A stretch of DNA of 64,000 bases from Paenibacillus silvae (GTDB lineage Bacteria > Bacillota > Bacilli > Paenibacillales > Paenibacillaceae), in the NCBI RefSeq assembly GCF_014639235.1, contig NZ_BMFU01000005.1:211189-275188 (forward strand), written 5' to 3'. The position numbers were made by a program, and so were the translations under genes. The notes beneath the pieces were generated by a model. That model was given only the letters and a program-made list of their open reading frames with translations, ran no database searches and had not been told where the DNA came from. Position 1 is the first letter of the stretch. Each line of letters opens with the position of its first letter. Shown here piece by piece: positions 17,939-25,596 of this stretch.

Positions 17939-18685
17939 ATGAACGAAGCAGCATCAACTCTGGAGGGCTGGTATGCCCTGCATGATTTTCGCTCCATGAA
18001 CTGGACCGCTTGGAAAGCAGCAGATGATGAAGAGCGTGCTGTTGCCCTGGACGAGCTTCAGGAGTTTTGGAACGAATGGAAAAACGTGGAGCAAGCTTCC
18101 CAAGGCAGTACCGTTGTTTATACGGTGATTGGCCAGAAGGCAGACTTTGTCATGATGCATCTGCGTGAAACGCTGGAAGACCTGAAAGCTGTTGAGAATG
18201 CTTTTAACAAAACAACGTTTGCCAAGTACACAACTAAAGCTTACTCGTATGTCAGCGTGGTTGAACTGAGCAACTACCTCGGTAAAGAGGGCGAGGATCC
18301 GATGCAAAATCCGGAGATTGTTGCTCGTCTCAAGCCGGTGTTGCCGCAGCGCCAATATATCTGCTTCTACCCGATGAACAAAAAGCGTGAGCTGAACGAC
18401 AACTGGTACATGCTGTCTATGGACGAGCGACGCAGCATGATGCGCAGTCATGGCATGATTGGTCGCAGCTATGCGGGCAAAGTGAAACAAATTATTACCG
18501 GCTCTGTCGGTTTTGATGATTGGGAATGGGGCGTTACCTTGTTCGCGGATGATGCGCTGCAATTCAAAAAGCTCGTTTACGAGATGCGTTTTGATGAAGT
18601 AAGTGCACGTTACGGCGAATTTGGTTCATTCTATGTAGGAAGTCTGCTGAATGAAGGCTCATTGGAAGAAATGCTGAAGCTGTAA
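17939..18685 (+). CDS. hemQ: Coproheme decarboxylase HemQ
   Basis: Last enzyme of the coproporphyrin-dependent haem pathway of Gram-positives: oxidative decarboxylation of coprohaem III to haem b with H2O2. 248 residues with the chlorite-dismutase-like fold. YPMNKKR carries the radical Tyr144 and Lys148; SHGMIGR carries the proximal haem ligand His171; the tail YGEFGSFYVG is typical. The ATG at 17939 follows CAGGAGGAAC. It is transcribed alone, divergent from yuiB, with a terminator directly after. Confidence 0.96.
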   Translation: MNEAASTLEGWYALHDFRSMNWTAWKAADDEERAVALDELQEFWNEWKNVEQASQGSTVVYTVIGQKADFVMMHLRETLEDLKAVENAFNKTTFAKYTTKAYSYVSVVELSNYLGKEGEDPMQNPEIVARLKPVLPQRQYICFYPMNKKRELNDNWYMLSMDERRSMMRSHGMIGRSYAGKVKQIITGSVGFDDWEWGVTLFADDALQFKKLVYEMRFDEVSARYGEFGSFYVGSLLNEGSLEEMLKL

Positions 18686-18702
18686 TTTGTTCCATACATG
18701 CA

Positions 18703-18751
18703 AGAATCGTGCAACTTGCCTTCTACTGAGGCAGGCTGAACGATTCTTTTT
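18703..18751 (+). terminator. Terminator of hemQ
   Basis: AGAATCGTGCAACTTGCC pairs imperfectly with GGCAGGCTGAACGATTCT, followed by TTTTTAATTT. Confidence 0.85.
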
Positions 18752-18767
18752 AATTTCAGGACAGCAT

Positions 18768-18817
18768 AAAAAGCACCGCGGATATATCCTTTAAGGATCG
18801 CTCCGCGGTGCTTTTTT
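18768..18817. terminator. Second, symmetric terminator hairpin
   Basis: A perfect 15-bp stem, AAAAAGCACCGCGGA against TCCGCGGTGCTTTTT, with a small ATCCT/AGGAT hairpin in the loop. T runs follow on both strands, so it can stop hemQ readthrough and the transcripts coming from the convergent ndh operon. Confidence 0.88.
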
Positions 18818-18888
18818 GCATACCTATTACGCACTTCAAGCTTGATTGGGATCTGTATAATTTGAATTGTTTAATGTTTACACAAAAA

Positions 18889-18996
18889 ACGGAGAGGACA
18901 GAAAAAACCTGGAAAAGCAGAGCGGTCGCCTTTATCACCGGATTTTCCCTTTAAGAAAAGGGAATCCAAAAAATCTGGGGATAACAGCGATTGGAA
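18889..18996 (-). repeat. Dispersed hairpin repeat, copy C
   Basis: Reverse orientation relative to copy A. Hairpin 18932-18984: on the minus strand the arm TTATCCCCAGATTTT again faces AAAATCCGGTGATAA, with inner stem CCCTTT/AAAGGG. The shared lead-in AATCGCTG lies at the 18985-18993 side, and the shared tail (minus strand GCTTTTCCAGG, then TTTTTCTGTC and CTCCGTT) at the 18889 side. It lies between two terminators and the ndh operon. Confidence 0.85.
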
Positions 18997-19055
18997 GGTT
19001 ATTCTGTCATCGGAGTGCTTCGTGTAAATTAATCTCTTTCAACTTAACTGAAGTC

Positions 19056-19310
19056 TCAATCCTGCTCCTCTTCATCCACAGCTTTCAGAGATTCCAGAAA
19101 CTCGGCGGTCGCACGATCACGATCACGGCTTTTTTCCTTCAGGCGCTCGATAGCTGGCAGGATGAGAATATCCACTTCCTTCTGCACGATATAGGCGAGA
19201 TCATACTGGTTCTGTTCCTCCAGATAACCGCCAACCTGCATCAGTCCGTTGTACCGATCCAGTTCATCCCGCGTTAACAGACCGCGAACCTGCACACTGC
19301 AATGTCTCAT
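19056..19310 (-). CDS. Small conserved-looking protein co-translated with the NDH-2-like gene
   Basis: 84 residues, no membrane segment, charged C-terminal half (EKSRDRDRATAEFLESLKAV, then an acidic end). The start ATG overlaps the stop of the upstream oxidoreductase as ATGA, so the two are translationally coupled. I do not recognise a family; a role tied to the oxidoreductase is only suggested by the coupling. Confidence 0.75.
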   Translation of the reverse strand: MRHCSVQVRGLLTRDELDRYNGLMQVGGYLEEQNQYDLAYIVQKEVDILILPAIERLKEKSRDRDRATAEFLESLKAVDEEEQD

Positions 19311-20500
19311 CCGAAAAACCGTCCTTTCCTCAGAACCAACGGAATACCTCCGATGATGAACAAATAGCGCAGATCCACCAGCTTCTTCAATTGCGCTGCC
19401 TTCCAGCCCTTGTATTTTTTATCCCCAACAACTGCAATCGCTTCTCCCTTACCCAAGGAAGCAACCGTACCTTTGCTGGTAAATTCAAAAGGCTGAGGCT
19501 GTTTGCTGCGAATGGCTGCGACAATATTTTTCGCACAGTTTACACCCTGCTGCATCGCAATCTGTGCTGTTGGCGGATAGGGTCTGCCCTCTTTGTTAAA
19601 TACAAGAGAGTTGTCCCCGATCACATACACATGTTCATGACCGGGAGCGCGCAAGTATTCGTCCACTTTCACACGTCCACGCATCACTTCAAGCCCAGCC
19701 TGTTCAAGTAAGGAATTGCCCCGAATTCCACCCGTCCATACCACAGTAGCCGCATCAATCTTCTCGCCTTCTCCGACGATAACACCGTCAGGCAGACATT
19801 GTTTAATCGGGACTCCGATTTTAAACGTAACCCCTTTTTTCTTCAGCACATTCATGGCATGCTCGACCAGTTCGGGATCAAACCCCGGCAGGGCAGATGG
19901 AGCCGCTTCCACGTTATAGATGTGTACATGCTTGGGATCAACGTCAAACTCCTTGCATAGCTGCGGGATACGATCTGCCAGCTCGGCAACGAATTCAACG
20001 CCACTAAAGCCCGCTCCGCCCACAACGAACCGAATACGGTTTCGTTTGTTATCGTTTTTGTACATGGCAAATTGATATTCGATATGTTCACGGATCAGCC
20101 TTACCGAGTTGATGCTGCGAATAGTCATGGCATGCTCAAGCATACCTGGTATGCCGAACGTTTCCGGCTCTCCGCCAAGTGCAATAATCAGATAATCGTA
20201 AGACAAGGTGCCGTCTTCCAGAATGACCTTGCGATCCTGAAGCCGAATCTCCTTCACGGAGGATTTCACCAGATCAATCTTGAACTCGTCAATCAGCTTA
20301 GAAATAGAAACTCTCGCGTGTTCAATTTTATCTGTGCCGGCTGCCGGCATATGTAGATGTGTAGTAATATAATGATAATCATGCCGATTCACTAATGTGA
20401 CGTCAGCTTCGTTATAGTTCAGTTCCTTCTGCAGCCGCTGGGCTGTCAGAATTCCGCCATATCCCGCTCCGAGAATGACGATTTTGGGAATGCTGCTCAT
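19307..20500 (-). CDS. NAD(P)/FAD-dependent oxidoreductase (type II NADH dehydrogenase-like)
   Basis: 397 residues of the NDH-2 family, which pass electrons from NADH to menaquinone at the membrane face without pumping protons. FAD site IVILGAGYGGILTAQRL (7-23), NADH site FVVGGAGFSGVEFVAEL near 160, second FAD motif VYVIGDNSL near 290, then the quinone-site helix PTAQIAMQQG. A C-terminal amphipathic stretch (YLFIIGGIPLVLRKGRFFG) can anchor it to the membrane. The ATG at 20500 lacks a very strong ribosome site. It resembles Bacillus YumB/YjlD. Confidence 0.93.
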   Translation of the reverse strand: MSSIPKIVILGAGYGGILTAQRLQKELNYNEADVTLVNRHDYHYITTHLHMPAAGTDKIEHARVSISKLIDEFKIDLVKSSVKEIRLQDRKVILEDGTLSYDYLIIALGGEPETFGIPGMLEHAMTIRSINSVRLIREHIEYQFAMYKNDNKRNRIRFVVGGAGFSGVEFVAELADRIPQLCKEFDVDPKHVHIYNVEAAPSALPGFDPELVEHAMNVLKKKGVTFKIGVPIKQCLPDGVIVGEGEKIDAATVVWTGGIRGNSLLEQAGLEVMRGRVKVDEYLRAPGHEHVYVIGDNSLVFNKEGRPYPPTAQIAMQQGVNCAKNIVAAIRSKQPQPFEFTSKGTVASLGKGEAIAVVGDKKYKGWKAAQLKKLVDLRYLFIIGGIPLVLRKGRFFG

Positions 20501-21018
20501 GTCTGTACCCCTTCCGGTTTTGCTCGCACCCTCCCTTCAACAGGTGGAATGCAATACACTTCCTTAAAATGCTCTTACTTACAAGTATTGATGAGGTCTT
20601 ATCCATTATGACGAGAAATGTAAACTTCGTGAATGTATTTGAAATTCTATACGCATATCATCGATTTGAGTTGTGAAATTGACCACAAGTTTCCACAAAA
20701 CGCGAGATTGTTCCGACCTGACATCATCACTCTAATTTTGACAAAAAAACACATAGTACAGGTCAAGGATATCTGTATTTCTCGTAAAGATCAAGGTTTT
20801 TTTTGTTATTTTTCATAACCTTTCATTTCCAATTTCACCCTATTCTCATCTGATCTTCATCAATTATTCTCAGATTCGTGATGCAGCTAACTTTGCAACC
20901 CGGATTCCACCGTTTATAATAGGAAGGACAGTTTGACACCCATGCAGATTATGTGACGTAATTTGCAAAAATAAAACCTGTTCCTTACCTATTAAAATAA
21001 GAAAGGTGTTGTTGATTT
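20501..21018. other. Divergent promoter region between the NDH-2-like and ferredoxin-NADP reductase genes
   Basis: 518 bases, AT-rich, no gene seen. TTGACA occurs twice on the plus strand (about 20738 and 20932), but neither has a convincing -10 at the right distance. GAAAGGTG at 21001 is the ribosome site of the reductase gene. Long spacers between divergent redox genes often hold regulator sites; none is recognised. Confidence 0.5.
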
Positions 21019-22020
21019 TTGACTGCACAAACTTCCGGTCATGAAATGACCGATCTGCTTATTATCGGCGGCGGTCCTGCTGGCCTATTCGCTGCATTTT
21101 ACGGAGGTATGCGTCAGGCATCCGTTACACTCGTTGAAAGCATGCCTCAGCTTGGCGGACAGCTTGCAGCTCTCTATCCGGAAAAATACATTTATGATGT
21201 AGCCGGCTTCCCGAAAGTAACAGCTCAGGAGCTGGTGAATAACCTGATTGAGCAAATGAGCCATTTTAACCCGAATATCCGCCTGGAAGAAAAAGTGGTT
21301 TCGGTCGAGAAAAAAGAAGAACAGCATTTCATCGTAAAGACAGATGAGAATGAATATCATGCCAAAGCGGTTATCATTACGGCTGGTGTCGGTGCATTCG
21401 AACCTCGTCGCCTTGAACTCGAAGGTGCAGCCAAGTTTGAAAAAACAAATCTGCATTACTTCATCAGTGATTTAAACGCTTTTGCAGGTAAAAAAGTTTT
21501 GATCAGCGGCGGCGGAGATTCCGCTGTAGACTGGGCGCTTATGCTAGAGCCCATCGCTGAGCAGGTTACACTGATTCACCGGCGGGACAAGTTCCGTGCC
21601 CATGAGCATAGTGTGGAAAACCTGATGAATTCCAAGGTTAACGTAGTAACACCGACCGAAATTACCGAGCTTCATGGGGATGACACGATTACAAAGGTCA
21701 CTCTTGCTCATGTCAAAACCAAAGAAACTCAAGAGATTGAAGTGGATGATGTCATCGTTAACTTCGGCTTTGTTTCCTCCCTTGGCCCGATCGCAGAATG
21801 GGGAATCGAGATTGACAGCAATTCTATCGTTGTAGACTCCCGTATGGAAACATCAATTCCTGGCATTTTTGCTGCGGGTGATATTACGACTTATCCAGGC
21901 AAGCTGAAACTGATTGCTGTCGGCTTCGGTGAGGCGCCTACGGCAGTGAACAATGCCAAGGTATACTTCGATCCTGAGGCGAAGCTTTCTCCAGGACACA
22001 GCAGTAATATGAAACGTTAA
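21019..22020 (+). CDS. yumC: Ferredoxin/flavodoxin--NADP reductase, thioredoxin-reductase-like type
   Basis: 333 residues. FAD site LLIIGGGPAGLFAAFYGG (13-30), NADPH site KVLISGGGDSAVDWAL near 155-170, and the terminal FAD motif IFAAGDITTYPGKLKLIAVG. The CxxC of thioredoxin reductase is absent, which places it in the YumC group that reduces ferredoxin, flavodoxin and related partners. The start is TTG at 21019 with GAAAGGTG ten bases upstream. It is divergent from the NDH-2-like gene. Confidence 0.95.
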   Translation: MTAQTSGHEMTDLLIIGGGPAGLFAAFYGGMRQASVTLVESMPQLGGQLAALYPEKYIYDVAGFPKVTAQELVNNLIEQMSHFNPNIRLEEKVVSVEKKEEQHFIVKTDENEYHAKAVIITAGVGAFEPRRLELEGAAKFEKTNLHYFISDLNAFAGKKVLISGGGDSAVDWALMLEPIAEQVTLIHRRDKFRAHEHSVENLMNSKVNVVTPTEITELHGDDTITKVTLAHVKTKETQEIEVDDVIVNFGFVSSLGPIAEWGIEIDSNSIVVDSRMETSIPGIFAAGDITTYPGKLKLIAVGFGEAPTAVNNAKVYFDPEAKLSPGHSSNMKR

Positions 22021-22074
22021 TTGAACGATAACCACATCTTATGTGGTAAAACCAATCGTATAATTGGTACAAAA

Positions 22075-22122
22075 AAGGGTATCTTACTCCTGAACGATTC
22101 CATAATCAGGAGGGATACCCTT
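22075..22122. promoter_or_regulatory. Dual-purpose hairpin: minus-strand terminator and ribosome-site mask
   Basis: Left arm AAGGGTATC (22075-22083) and CTCCTGA (22087-22093) pair with TCAGGAG (22106-22112) and GATACCCTT (22114-22122). On the minus strand the hairpin is followed by TTTTTT, a classic terminator. On the plus strand the right arm contains the AGGAGGG ribosome site and touches the TTG start of the zinc-ribbon gene, so the same hairpin could hide that site. Confidence 0.8.
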
Positions 22123-22372
22123 GTCTTATATATGCCCGCTGTGTAACGGTCTGGTTGTACCGGAGCAGGCTTGTCCCCACTGCCTCCAGGGACTGTCAGA
22201 ATGCGGCAAATTGGACGACTACACCGGACCGTACAGCCCCTACGAACTTCAGGCTTCCTCTGACATGGCAGACGAAACCAAGAGCGTTTGCAATCACCTG
22301 ATGTATTGTCACCATTGTCAGACAAGCATCGTACAGCCTGTCTCTTTATGGGACTTGTCCGGAAACCTGTAA
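22121..22372 (+). CDS. Zinc-ribbon-like small protein
   Basis: 83 residues. CPLC and CPHC (residues 5-21) form one four-cysteine knuckle, and a later C-x3-H...CHHC set (57-66) could form another metal site. No membrane helix. The start is TTG at 22121 after AGGAGGG; the start and ribosome site lie in a strong hairpin. It may bind zinc or nucleic acid, but no function is recognised. It lies convergent with sda, 21 bases apart. Confidence 0.75.
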   Translation: MSYICPLCNGLVVPEQACPHCLQGLSECGKLDDYTGPYSPYELQASSDMADETKSVCNHLMYCHHCQTSIVQPVSLWDLSGNL

Positions 22373-22393
22373 CATTGCCTGCAATGAGGATCT

Positions 22394-22537
22394 CTAGTGA
22401 AGAATGGCAGATACGTTGGTATCCAGTTTGCGCTTATGGATTTCTGCCAATAGCAGCGCGATGAAATCTCGTTCGAGATCCAGTTCGATCGCTTTATGGT
22501 AGGAATCCAACAACATCTCATCGGATAACATAGCCAT
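22394..22537 (-). CDS. sda: Sporulation checkpoint protein Sda
   Basis: 47 residues, MAMLSDEMLLDSYHKAIELD onward, ending near the family length of 46-52. It aligns with Bacillus Sda (LSDELLIESYxKAxxxxLxxDFIxLLxxEIxxR). Sda forms a helical hairpin that binds the dimerisation domain of sporulation kinases such as KinA and blocks the phosphorelay when replication is perturbed. The ATG at 22537 gives the family N-terminus; upstream codons fall in the promoter (TATGAT at 22575-22580, TTGTTC at 22598-22603, 17-bp spacer). DnaA boxes lie just upstream. Confidence 0.9.
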   Translation of the reverse strand: MAMLSDEMLLDSYHKAIELDLERDFIALLLAEIHKRKLDTNVSAILH

Positions 22538-22574
22538 TTCCCGCCACAACCTTTCCTTTATTTTCCTCAAAACT

Positions 22575-22603
22575 ATCATATCAGAGATTCCCAAAGAGAA
22601 CAA
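22575..22603 (-). promoter_or_regulatory. Sigma-A type promoter of sda
   Basis: Minus strand: -35 TTGTTC (22598-22603), 17-bp spacer, -10 TATGAT (22575-22580). A transcript would begin about 30 bases before the sda start codon. Confidence 0.7.
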
Positions 22604-22612
22604 GCGTTCCTG

Positions 22613-22713
22613 TTATCCACAATAACATGTGGAAATCCTGTGTATAGATTGTTGATAATTGGAAAAAACATAGAATATATAACAGTGGATAATGTGGACA
22701 TTATTTATACACA
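22613..22713. promoter_or_regulatory. DnaA-box cluster upstream of sda
   Basis: Perfect boxes TTATCCACA at 22613-22621 and TTATACACA at 22705-22713 (plus strand), and one-mismatch boxes in the other orientation: TGTGTATAG at 22639-22647 and AGTGGATAA at 22684-22692. They start ten bases upstream of the sda -35. In Bacillus subtilis DnaA binds such boxes and activates sda, linking replication initiation to the sporulation checkpoint. Confidence 0.85.
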
Positions 22714-22893
22714 GGACATATGAGTACCCTATTAGAACTACGAATAAACAAAAATTTAGAACTATTTTCATATTTTCCAGCGTTTCTCGGAATGTATTAC
22801 CCAAGATTGAAAATTTTCAAACGCTTTTCTTACCATTCCTCTTGTATATACTATCGGTTTTTCCTGAATTTCCTTTAGTCTTTTTACCTATTT

Positions 22894-23553
22894 TCATCGA
22901 GGTCTGGTATTCACTTCCAAAATCCATATTTTCCCTGAGTGATCCAGCCCGTAGTCAAAACCCAGCTGGCCTATGCCTGGCAGCTGACTTTCCATAATAT
23001 GTGTACAAGCCAACGTCAAAGAACGCATCTCCCGACGTTTGTACCGATTCGCAATATGAGGCAGTGACAATGCCAGCGCCCTTTTGCCGGACAACATCGT
23101 ACCTCCCCTGCTCAGATTGGTTACGCACAGACCGGGACGAGCCCATCTCCCGACCAAAGAACGAAATACCCAGCCCTGTTCGGTCTTGACTACCTTAACT
23201 CGATAGTCCACAGGTCTTCCGTGGATCGTGGCAAGATGAATGCCTTGCTGAATCAAATATTTACGTCTCGCCTTCACTCGCAAGAGGGAACGATACATCT
23301 GCCCGAAATTATTAAATGAACGGTTAACGTTCATATGTGTATACCTGTAAACTCCGCCGCTTCGGGACACTCTGATAACACCATATCCACCACCGCCAAC
23401 AATCGGTTTAATATATACCATTCCATAACGGTGCAGCATGTGAAGCAGATTGCCTGAATTAAATGTCTTTGTCTGCGGAATATGGGCAGCAGCGACCGGA
23501 TATTTCATTAAAAGCGCCGTCTTGCGCCATTTGCTTGCTAACTGTCTCGACAT
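22894..23553 (-). CDS. Short YheC/YheD-type ATP-grasp protein
   Basis: 219 residues. VYIKPIVGGGGYGVIRV near 48-64 is the glycine-rich ATP-grasp lid, DYRVKVVKT lies in the middle, and ILEVNTRPR is the metal-binding end; the protein stops right after that motif. The YheC/YheD family is spore-coat associated in Bacillus and is usually about 350-450 residues, so this is a core-only form. The ATG at 23553 is preceded by AGAGGAG nine bases upstream. Basic overall. Sporulation function is inferred only from the family. Confidence 0.8.
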   Translation of the reverse strand: MSRQLASKWRKTALLMKYPVAAAHIPQTKTFNSGNLLHMLHRYGMVYIKPIVGGGGYGVIRVSRSGGVYRYTHMNVNRSFNNFGQMYRSLLRVKARRKYLIQQGIHLATIHGRPVDYRVKVVKTEQGWVFRSLVGRWARPGLCVTNLSRGGTMLSGKRALALSLPHIANRYKRREMRSLTLACTHIMESQLPGIGQLGFDYGLDHSGKIWILEVNTRPR

Positions 23554-23788
23554 AGGTTGATCTCCTCTCTCCAAACAATGGTCCTACCTTATACATACTC
23601 AACCCATGATCGGTTTTCTTGGATGATTGTCCAAGGCAGGGGCCCCTTTTCCAGGGAACCTGTCCCGCTTGGATTCGAGGAATACGGGACAACAGCCGCT
23701 TTGCTTTTCAAACGCTTCAATCTGTCGTATGCTACTAAAGAATGGACTTGTAAAGGAAAAATGAGGATTTAAGGAGCGTTCAGAAGAC

Positions 23789-24043
23789 ATGGAAGCATTT
23801 TTCAAATCACTGTACGGTGTAGCCTATTTCGCAATGTCTATCGTTCTGGTTGCGGTGACGATACTTCTCTTTGTCATCGGTATTCGTCTTTTTATCAAAA
23901 AACGCAATCGAGGCTTTGCCCTGAGCTGCATATTGTTTGCCTGTTTCATCGTCTTTATCATCGTTGTTATGCTGACCACGCCCTTCTCTGCCACGCCTCC
24001 AGGCTCGCCGGAAGCGATGGCTGCCCTGTACCGTTACGGGTAA
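23789..24043 (+). CDS. Small two-helix membrane protein upstream of ppx
   Basis: 84 residues with two hydrophobic helices (about 9-35 and 42-65) separated by the basic turn KKRNRG, and a short Pro/Ser-rich tail. AAGGAG lies about 14 bases before the ATG. It is followed after 26 bases by ppx, probably as one unit. No family is recognised. Confidence 0.7.
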   Translation: MEAFFKSLYGVAYFAMSIVLVAVTILLFVIGIRLFIKKRNRGFALSCILFACFIVFIIVVMLTTPFSATPPGSPEAMAALYRYG

Positions 24044-24069
24044 CTGAACCTCTGTAGAAGGAGACATTT

Positions 24070-25596
24070 ATGACACAACATAAAACACTTGGCATTGTTG
24101 ATATCGGCTCCAACTCCATTCGACTGGTCATCTATGAGTTACATGATGAAGGAGCCTACCGCATTATTCATGAAGACAAGTATGCTGCCAGGCTCAGTGG
24201 AGTTGTCGAACCGGACGGTACAATCCAGCGTTCTTCACTGAATACGGCCATAACAATTCTGCGTCAATTCAGGGCGACCTGCGAGTCATACCAGACCGTG
24301 GACATTCGCGCCGCTGCTACAGCTGCCATTCGTAATGCGGTCAATGCGGCACAGATTATCCAGTGGCTCGAGAGTGAAACGGGACTTACGATTGAATGTG
24401 TCTCCGGCGACCGGGAAGCCTACTACGGATTTTTGGGTGTCATTCAGTCCATTGAGCTGACAGACGGATTTGTGGTAGATATCGGGGGCGGAAGTACAGA
24501 AATTACGGTGTTCCGCAATCGCCAAAGATTGCACAGCGTCTCCCTGCCCATCGGTGCTGTAAATTCGCATGCGCGTTACGGTGGCGAGGATGAATGGACC
24601 GAAGAAAATGAACAGGCGTTATGCAATGAGGTCATTGCTGCATTGCAGAATCAGGACTGGATCGGAAAGCATCCGGGGCTGCCGCTAATCGGATTAGGCG
24701 GCACGATGCGTACTCTGGCAAAAGTAGAGCAGAAACGAATTCAATACTCGCTGCCGATTACGCATCACTATGAAATTGGTGAGGAAGCGATGGAAAATAT
24801 CGCTCGTACCTTGCCCTACCTGACTTCCGCTCAACGGAAAAAGGTGCCTGGCCTTGCCAAAGATCGTGCAGATATCATTGTGCCGGGTGTACTGATACTG
24901 CGCACCATCTTCCGTCTCATTCAAGGAGATCGTTATGTCGTAAGCGGAGCCGGGTTGCGGGATGGACTGCTGAGAGATTATTTGGCTTCCGGTCAACCTG
25001 CAGCTCCGGATGCTCTGAAAGACAGCATTCGTAATTTCCTTCACTTCGGCCCACCGATTCCACAGAAGCGTCTGCAGCGTATTTATAAGGATATGCTTAC
25101 CTTGTACACAGCGCTGCAGGGAGCTGCTCCTGATGCATCGGAAGATCATGTTCTGTATACTGCCTCCATGCTGCATATGGCTGGCAAGCAGATTAACTTT
25201 TTCCGTTACACACAGCACTCGGCATACTGGATTATGAACGCCAGCATTTACGGACTCTCTCATCGGGAAACCATTCTTAGTGCCATTGCCGCCGACTATC
25301 ACCCGAAAAAAAGAACACCTCAGCTCATTCAGAAGCATGAGGACATTCTGAACGATTCGGATGTACGGCGCGCTCATCGGATCGGCTCGGTGCTGCGTAC
25401 AGCCGAAGCGATAAACCGCGCTGAGAGCATCGCCGCCATACATGCACACGTAGAAAAAGACTCGCTGCTGGTCACGTTGACCTGTACAGACGAGCCTCTT
25501 CTGGAATTGAACGGCCTGGAAGATGCCGTCAAAGATGTGCAGGAAGCTTGGGGAATTACGTTAAAACACTCCATTCAGCAGGCTTCCAAGGGATAA
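24070..25596 (+). CDS. ppx: Ppx/GppA family exopolyphosphatase
   Basis: 508 residues. The actin-like ATPase-fold half has GIVDIGSNSIRLVIYEL (8-24) and FVVDIGGGSTEITVF near 137-151, the two phosphate loops of the family. The C-terminal half is an HD-like helical domain of Ppx. It releases phosphate from the ends of polyphosphate or acts on pppGpp. The ATG at 24070 follows AGAAGGAGAC. It converges with ppk, and the two coding ends overlap by 41 bases, so the makers and breakers of polyphosphate share a 3' end. Confidence 0.94.
   Translation: MTQHKTLGIVDIGSNSIRLVIYELHDEGAYRIIHEDKYAARLSGVVEPDGTIQRSSLNTAITILRQFRATCESYQTVDIRAAATAAIRNAVNAAQIIQWLESETGLTIECVSGDREAYYGFLGVIQSIELTDGFVVDIGGGSTEITVFRNRQRLHSVSLPIGAVNSHARYGGEDEWTEENEQALCNEVIAALQNQDWIGKHPGLPLIGLGGTMRTLAKVEQKRIQYSLPITHHYEIGEEAMENIARTLPYLTSAQRKKVPGLAKDRADIIVPGVLILRTIFRLIQGDRYVVSGAGLRDGLLRDYLASGQPAAPDALKDSIRNFLHFGPPIPQKRLQRIYKDMLTLYTALQGAAPDASEDHVLYTASMLHMAGKQINFFRYTQHSAYWIMNASIYGLSHRETILSAIAADYHPKKRTPQLIQKHEDILNDSDVRRAHRIGSVLRTAEAINRAESIAAIHAHVEKDSLLVTLTCTDEPLLELNGLEDAVKDVQEAWGITLKHSIQQASKG

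Noticed and set aside
22613..22713. DnaA-box cluster as a replication origin
   Set aside because: No dnaA/dnaN neighbours and no AT-rich unwinding pattern; the position upstream of sda explains the boxes.
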